This document shows positions 23,807 to 27,067 of a DNA stretch of 27,067 nt, piece after piece. How positions within the stretch are numbered: position 1 is the first letter of the stretch; each line of letters starts with the position of its first letter. Made by a program: the position numbers and the translations under genes. Under the pieces are notes generated by a model. The model was given only the letters and a program-made list of their open reading frames with translations. It was not told the origin of the DNA and searched no databases. This DNA is from an uncultured Alistipes sp. GTDB lineage: Bacteria; Bacteroidota; Bacteroidia; Bacteroidales; Rikenellaceae. The stretch lies in NCBI GenBank assembly GCA_910587675.1, contig CAJUMU010000026.1, positions 1-27,067 of the forward strand, in the 5' to 3' direction.

Positions 23807-24718
23807 ATGATCCCGCAACATGTCTTTAAAACCGTCTCCATGCCTATGGGGATGGTTGTCGGCGCGTTATTGTGTCGTGAAATAGAGTGGCTGGACGGCG
23901 TGGCGCGCCATATGTTGACCCCCGCATTCATCTTTACGATGCTCTTTTTCACTTTCTGCCGCGTCGACGCGCGGCGTATCCGCTTGTCACGGATGCACGT
24001 GTGGCTGCTGCTGTTTCAGGCAGTAGGGTGCCTCGCCGTATATTACGCGCTGGCACCGTTCGACGGAGTGGTGGCGCAGGGGTCCATGATCTGCATTCTC
24101 GCTCCCGTGGCGATGGCTGCCGTCGTCATAGGCGGAATGTTGGGCGCGAATATCGAGACTATGGCCGCTTACAGTCTGTTGTGCAATGTGGCGGTGGCTT
24201 TCGGCGCGCCGTTCGTGCTGCACGCCTTCGGCAACGGCGCGTGCACCGTGTGGCAGATCCTGCAAAAGGTCGCTCCGTTGCTCGTCGCGCCGTTCGTGGC
24301 GGGACAGATGTGCCGAACTTTCTTGCCGCGTGTGAGCGGTTGGGTGTCCGATCACAGCCAAATATCGTTTTACGTATGGCTCATGTCGCTTACCGTCATC
24401 ATCGGCCGCACGACCTGCTTTCTGCTCGATCACGACGAGGCCGACCGCACGGTGGAGTTGGCTTTGGCGGGTGCGTCGCTGGTTATATGCCTGCTGCAAT
24501 TCGGCATAGGCCGCCGCATAGGACGTCGTTACGGCGATACCGTCGCGGGCGGCCAGTCTCTCGGTCAGAAAAACACCGTGCTTGCGGTCTGGATGTCGCA
24601 ATCGTTCCTCGACCCCATCTCCTCCGTCGCCCCCACGGCATACATCGTCTGGCAGAACTTCGTGAACAGCTACCAAATCTACAAAAAGGATAGAGAAGCG
24701 GCGAAAAATCAGATATAA
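23807..24718 (+). CDS. BASS-family (bile acid:sodium symporter-like) transporter
   Basis: 303 residues with about nine or ten hydrophobic helices. The C-terminal GQSLGQKNTVLAVWMSQSFL followed by DPISSVAPTAYIVWQN resembles the conserved crossover region of BASS/SBF proteins. ICILAPVAMAAVVIGGMLG is a second typical region. The family couples Na+ to organic anions such as bile acids, pantoate or keto acids. The substrate here is unknown. It starts at the base after the YqeY stop, so the pair is co-transcribed. Last core gene before the second island. Confidence 0.82.
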   Translation: MIPQHVFKTVSMPMGMVVGALLCREIEWLDGVARHMLTPAFIFTMLFFTFCRVDARRIRLSRMHVWLLLFQAVGCLAVYYALAPFDGVVAQGSMICILAPVAMAAVVIGGMLGANIETMAAYSLLCNVAVAFGAPFVLHAFGNGACTVWQILQKVAPLLVAPFVAGQMCRTFLPRVSGWVSDHSQISFYVWLMSLTVIIGRTTCFLLDHDEADRTVELALAGASLVICLLQFGIGRRIGRRYGDTVAGGQSLGQKNTVLAVWMSQSFLDPISSVAPTAYIVWQNFVNSYQIYKKDREAAKNQI

Positions 24719-24805
24719 ATCATTAAAGTATAACTATTTATATTTGATTGCGGGATTTTCTGTTGCTTTTGCGATTTTCCCGACAAAGCCCATAATTGCC
24801 CGATA

Positions 24806-24847
24806 TTTGTTACTATTTTGTTACTCGAAAATACCGCGGTAACAAAA
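24806..24847. repeat. Repeats and palindrome upstream of the integrase (operator or arm-type sites)
   Basis: TTTGTTACT occurs at 24806-24814 and again at 24817-24825, 11 nt apart (one helical turn). The inverted copy GTAACAAAA is at 24839-24847. The palindrome TACCGCGGTA lies at 24832-24841, near the -33 region of the integrase promoter. These could be arm-type integrase sites, an attachment site or an operator. Confidence 0.6.
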
Positions 24848-24856
24848 CAAATTCGC

Positions 24857-24864
24857 TATATTTG
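24857..24864 (+). promoter_or_regulatory. -7 box of the integrase gene
   Basis: TATATTTG, 26 nt before the ATG at 24891. No clear TTG upstream at the normal spacing; the repeats above occupy that place. Confidence 0.6.
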
Positions 24865-24890
24865 CCGTTGAAGCAATAAACGGGAAGGGT

Positions 24891-26084
24891 ATGGCGAAGC
24901 AGAAACAGACGGTCAAATTGAAAGAGCCGGTGCGAATCCGGTTCAAGCAACTCTCCAACGGGAATCAATCCATCTATTTGGAGTACTATACGGGCGACGT
25001 GATCCGCAAGGAGAACTATGTCGGTGGCAAACGGAAATACGAGTTTCTGAAACTCTACCTTATTCCCGAACGGACGCGGGAGGACAAGGCGAAGAACGAA
25101 GCGACGCTCGCCCTTGCCAAAGCGATTCAGAGCAGGCGGATCGTCGAGGTGCAGAACGACGCGCACGGATTCCAGAATACGAACAAGTCCCGAGTGAACC
25201 TGCTCGACTATCTGGAAAATATCGGGAAGCAGTCCGCTGAGCAGGGAAGCCGGAACTATGCCCGAACGGTGCTCAATACCGTCCGGGCGTTGAAGCTGTT
25301 TCGCGGCGACTATATCGCTTTTCGGGACGTCGATAAGGAGTTTCTCTCGGAGTTTACCGATTACCTGCGGCAGATGCCGAAAGCCAGCAAATACGGCGTA
25401 TTGAGAGCCGGAGGCCGGTTGAGCAACAATTCGGTCGTCTCCTATTACGGTACTTTGAGGACGGCCATCAACCGCGCTTACAAAGAGGGGATCATCACTA
25501 TCAATCCGACCAAAGAGTTCGATTTCGCAAGTAAAGTGCGGCAGGAACCGAGCCGACGCGAGTATCTGACAATCGACGAGTTGAAGACGCTGATAAATAC
25601 CGAATGTCGGCACGAGATCGTCAAGCGGGCTTTTCTGTTCAGCTGTCTGTGCGGGCTGCGCGTCAGCGACATTCGCAAATTGAGGTGGTGCGACCTGCAA
25701 CGGAGCGGCGGACGTGTCCGCATCGAAATCACGATGCAGAAGACCAAAGAACCGCTTTACCTGCCGATTTCGGACGAGGCTTTGAAATGGCTGCCGGAGC
25801 GCGGCGAAACGAACGACAGCGATTTTATCTTTCCGCTGACGCACGAGGGGACGGTGAACGACACACTGCAACACTGGGCGAAAGTCGCCGGAATAACCAA
25901 ACACATCTCGTTTCACTGCGCCCGCCATACCCATGCTACGATGATGCTGACTTTGGGCGCCGATTTATATACCGTCAGCAAACTGCTCGGCCACAAGAAT
26001 ATCGCCACGACGCAGATTTACGCCAAAATCGTGGACAAGAAGAAAGAGGAAGCCATCGGGTTGATTCCGAATCTGACCGACTGA
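24891..26084 (+). CDS. Tyrosine recombinase / integrase
   Basis: 397 residues. An N-terminal arm-binding region (VRIRFKQLSNGNQSIYLEYY) and a SAM-like core-binding domain (about 100-205) precede the catalytic domain. The full active site is visible: R257 (CGLRVSD), K284 (TMQKTKE), H342-x-x-R345 (FHCARHTHA), H368 (LLGHKN) and nucleophile Y377 (TTQIYAKI). This is the usual Bacteroides integrative-element type, which recombines attP with a chromosomal attB and also helps excision. It marks the end of a second element that continues past the window. A strong hairpin terminator follows. Confidence 0.95.
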   Translation: MAKQKQTVKLKEPVRIRFKQLSNGNQSIYLEYYTGDVIRKENYVGGKRKYEFLKLYLIPERTREDKAKNEATLALAKAIQSRRIVEVQNDAHGFQNTNKSRVNLLDYLENIGKQSAEQGSRNYARTVLNTVRALKLFRGDYIAFRDVDKEFLSEFTDYLRQMPKASKYGVLRAGGRLSNNSVVSYYGTLRTAINRAYKEGIITINPTKEFDFASKVRQEPSRREYLTIDELKTLINTECRHEIVKRAFLFSCLCGLRVSDIRKLRWCDLQRSGGRVRIEITMQKTKEPLYLPISDEALKWLPERGETNDSDFIFPLTHEGTVNDTLQHWAKVAGITKHISFHCARHTHATMMLTLGADLYTVSKLLGHKNIATTQIYAKIVDKKKEEAIGLIPNLTD

Positions 26085-26094
26085 AACAGAGTCT

Positions 26095-26131
26095 AAACGT
26101 GCGGACGATGATTCGCACGTTTTTCTTTTTC
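26095..26131 (+). terminator. Terminator of the integrase gene
   Basis: AAACGTGCG (26095-26103) pairs with CGCACGTTT (26114-26122), followed by a T-rich run. Confidence 0.9.
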
Positions 26132-26143
26132 AACCGTTTTTTG

Positions 26144-26151
26144 TATCTTTG
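26144..26151 (+). promoter_or_regulatory. -7 box before the last gene
   Basis: TATCTTTG fits TAnnTTTG; it leaves a leader of about 90 nt that contains the palindrome at 26177-26204. Confidence 0.5.
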
Positions 26152-26176
26152 ACTTCGTCTTAGATACTCCCGCTCG

Positions 26177-26204
26177 GCAAAATACAAACTTTGTTTGCTT
26201 TTGC
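26177..26204. repeat. Interrupted palindrome in the leader of the last gene
   Basis: GCAAAA and CAAAC are mirrored by GTTTG and TTTTGC around a central TTT (28 nt in all). A second small hairpin (CGTCT/AGACG) lies just before the ATG at 26245. An operator or leader structure is likely; no T-run suggests termination. Confidence 0.5.
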
Positions 26205-26244
26205 TCTCGCTTATGCGTATCTTCGTCTAAAACAAGACGGATTT

Positions 26245-27067
26245 ATGGAAGGCATGGAGTTGAAACCTCAGTTCGACGAACTGCAAAAGATATTCGATCG
26301 TTGCATCAAACACGCTTGCCGGGTATTGGAAGAGCGTATTGCGACGAAAACCGCCCGGCTCGCCCCTGAGCAGCAGCAAGAGCAGGAAAGGCTGGAGTAT
26401 AACCGGATTGCCGACGAGCTGGCCGAGCTGTATTTGCACCACTCCGTATTGTCCGACCTGCGGTTCTGCTACTCCGAACCTGCATTTCTTTGGGAGGGCG
26501 GATTCTTCGAAGCGCTGCATGCCGATGAAAAGAAAAAGTACCTTGCATTCTCCGCACCCTCGTTCGACTACTCCCGATACGAGCAGGATAACACGGCCTA
26601 TGATACCGAACTGCCTTATTTTTCGGCTGTCGTAAACATCGTCGTCCGAGAACGTTATGCCGCTTACTTGCGGCAAAGGAAAATATCCATATCGGAATCT
26701 TCGCAGAAGTCGGCTTCTATTGCCGCACCGCCCATTGCGGAAACGGAGAATCCGTTCGATTCGATACTGACAGACGAGCAGATCGCCTACCTCGCTGCGG
26801 CCGTCAACGACGTCAAGATGTTCAACGTATCGCTGTCGGCGGACGAGCTGAAAGCCATTTTTGCCTGCAAACCCGAAGCGATCGTGCGGTCGAACAACAA
26901 CCGTCTCGTCGCGTTCTTTTTTTCGGGATTGAGCAGCCGCGGATTGATAACCCCCAACTGGCAGTCCGTCATCGCCAATCACAAACTCTTCCTCACGAAA
27001 GATACATCACGCGATAAATACATCAATCAAAGCGACTTATCTACGGCGACCAACTACATCCGCGACG
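26245..27067 (+). CDS. Unrecognised integrative-element protein (5' part, runs off the window)
   Basis: 274 codons are visible from the ATG at 26245, open to the right edge. The predicted protein starts MEGMELKPQFDELQKIFDR. It has a helical Q/E-rich stretch (RLAPEQQQEQERLEYNRIAD), a segment YLHHSVLSDLRFCYSEPAF, and from about residue 175 a helical region TDEQIAYLAAAVNDVKMF ... KPEAIVRSNNNRLVAFFF. No domain that I can name; it lacks the EEI-FFK type signature I associate with RteC. Position right behind the integrase suggests a regulatory or transfer-control protein, which is inference from context. Confidence 0.75.
   Translation, partial: MEGMELKPQFDELQKIFDRCIKHACRVLEERIATKTARLAPEQQQEQERLEYNRIADELAELYLHHSVLSDLRFCYSEPAFLWEGGFFEALHADEKKKYLAFSAPSFDYSRYEQDNTAYDTELPYFSAVVNIVVRERYAAYLRQRKISISESSQKSASIAAPPIAETENPFDSILTDEQIAYLAAAVNDVKMFNVSLSADELKAIFACKPEAIVRSNNNRLVAFFFSGLSSRGLITPNWQSVIANHKLFLTKDTSRDKYINQSDLSTATNYIRD

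Overview
The window looks like a chromosomal segment of a high-GC member of the Bacteroidota, most likely Alistipes or a close Rikenellaceae relative. Evidence: most genes use GC-rich codons, and promoters repeatedly show the Bacteroidota pattern TTG / 19-20 nt / TAnnTTTG. The gene repertoire also fits: an acyl-ACP thioesterase, a biotin-dependent carboxyltransferase, a BASS-type transporter, a golvesin/amidase protein and a Bacteroides-type tyrosine recombinase. The genus is an inference.

Region 1 (1 to about 6100) is AT-rich and is probably the end of a mobile or genomic island. It holds the 3' end of a probable mobilization protein, a compact restriction-modification operon on the minus strand, and a divergent two-gene operon (possible RelE-like toxin plus ImmA/IrrE metallopeptidase). 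The RM operon runs XRE regulator, then a BcgI-like fused nuclease-methyltransferase, then a specificity subunit. The specificity locus carries three target-recognition modules joined by two G9 tracts. In the sequenced state modules 1 and 2 are fused, while module 3 is intact but one frame off behind the second tract. This is a candidate slipped-strand switch of DNA recognition, and the most interesting system in the window.

Region 2 (about 6100 to 24720) is GC-rich core chromosome. In order: a membrane protein, acyl-ACP thioesterase, bacterioferritin, a GT4 glycosyltransferase, era, a TPR protein, an MFS transporter, two tRNA genes (Pro-GGG and a CAT-anticodon tRNA), a K+-channel-like protein with an altered filter, a secreted CocE/PepX-type hydrolase, a carboxyltransferase with biotinyl domain (minus strand), a sodium:solute symporter overlapping a large secreted amidase/golvesin protein, a YqeY protein and a BASS-family transporter. 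The MFS gene contains a third G9 tract, followed by TAA in the same register as the two hsdS tracts, so its last helix may be phase-variable.

Region 3 (about 24720 to the right edge) is the start of a second integrative element: a tyrosine recombinase with repeats and a palindrome around its promoter, then an unrecognised gene that runs off the window.
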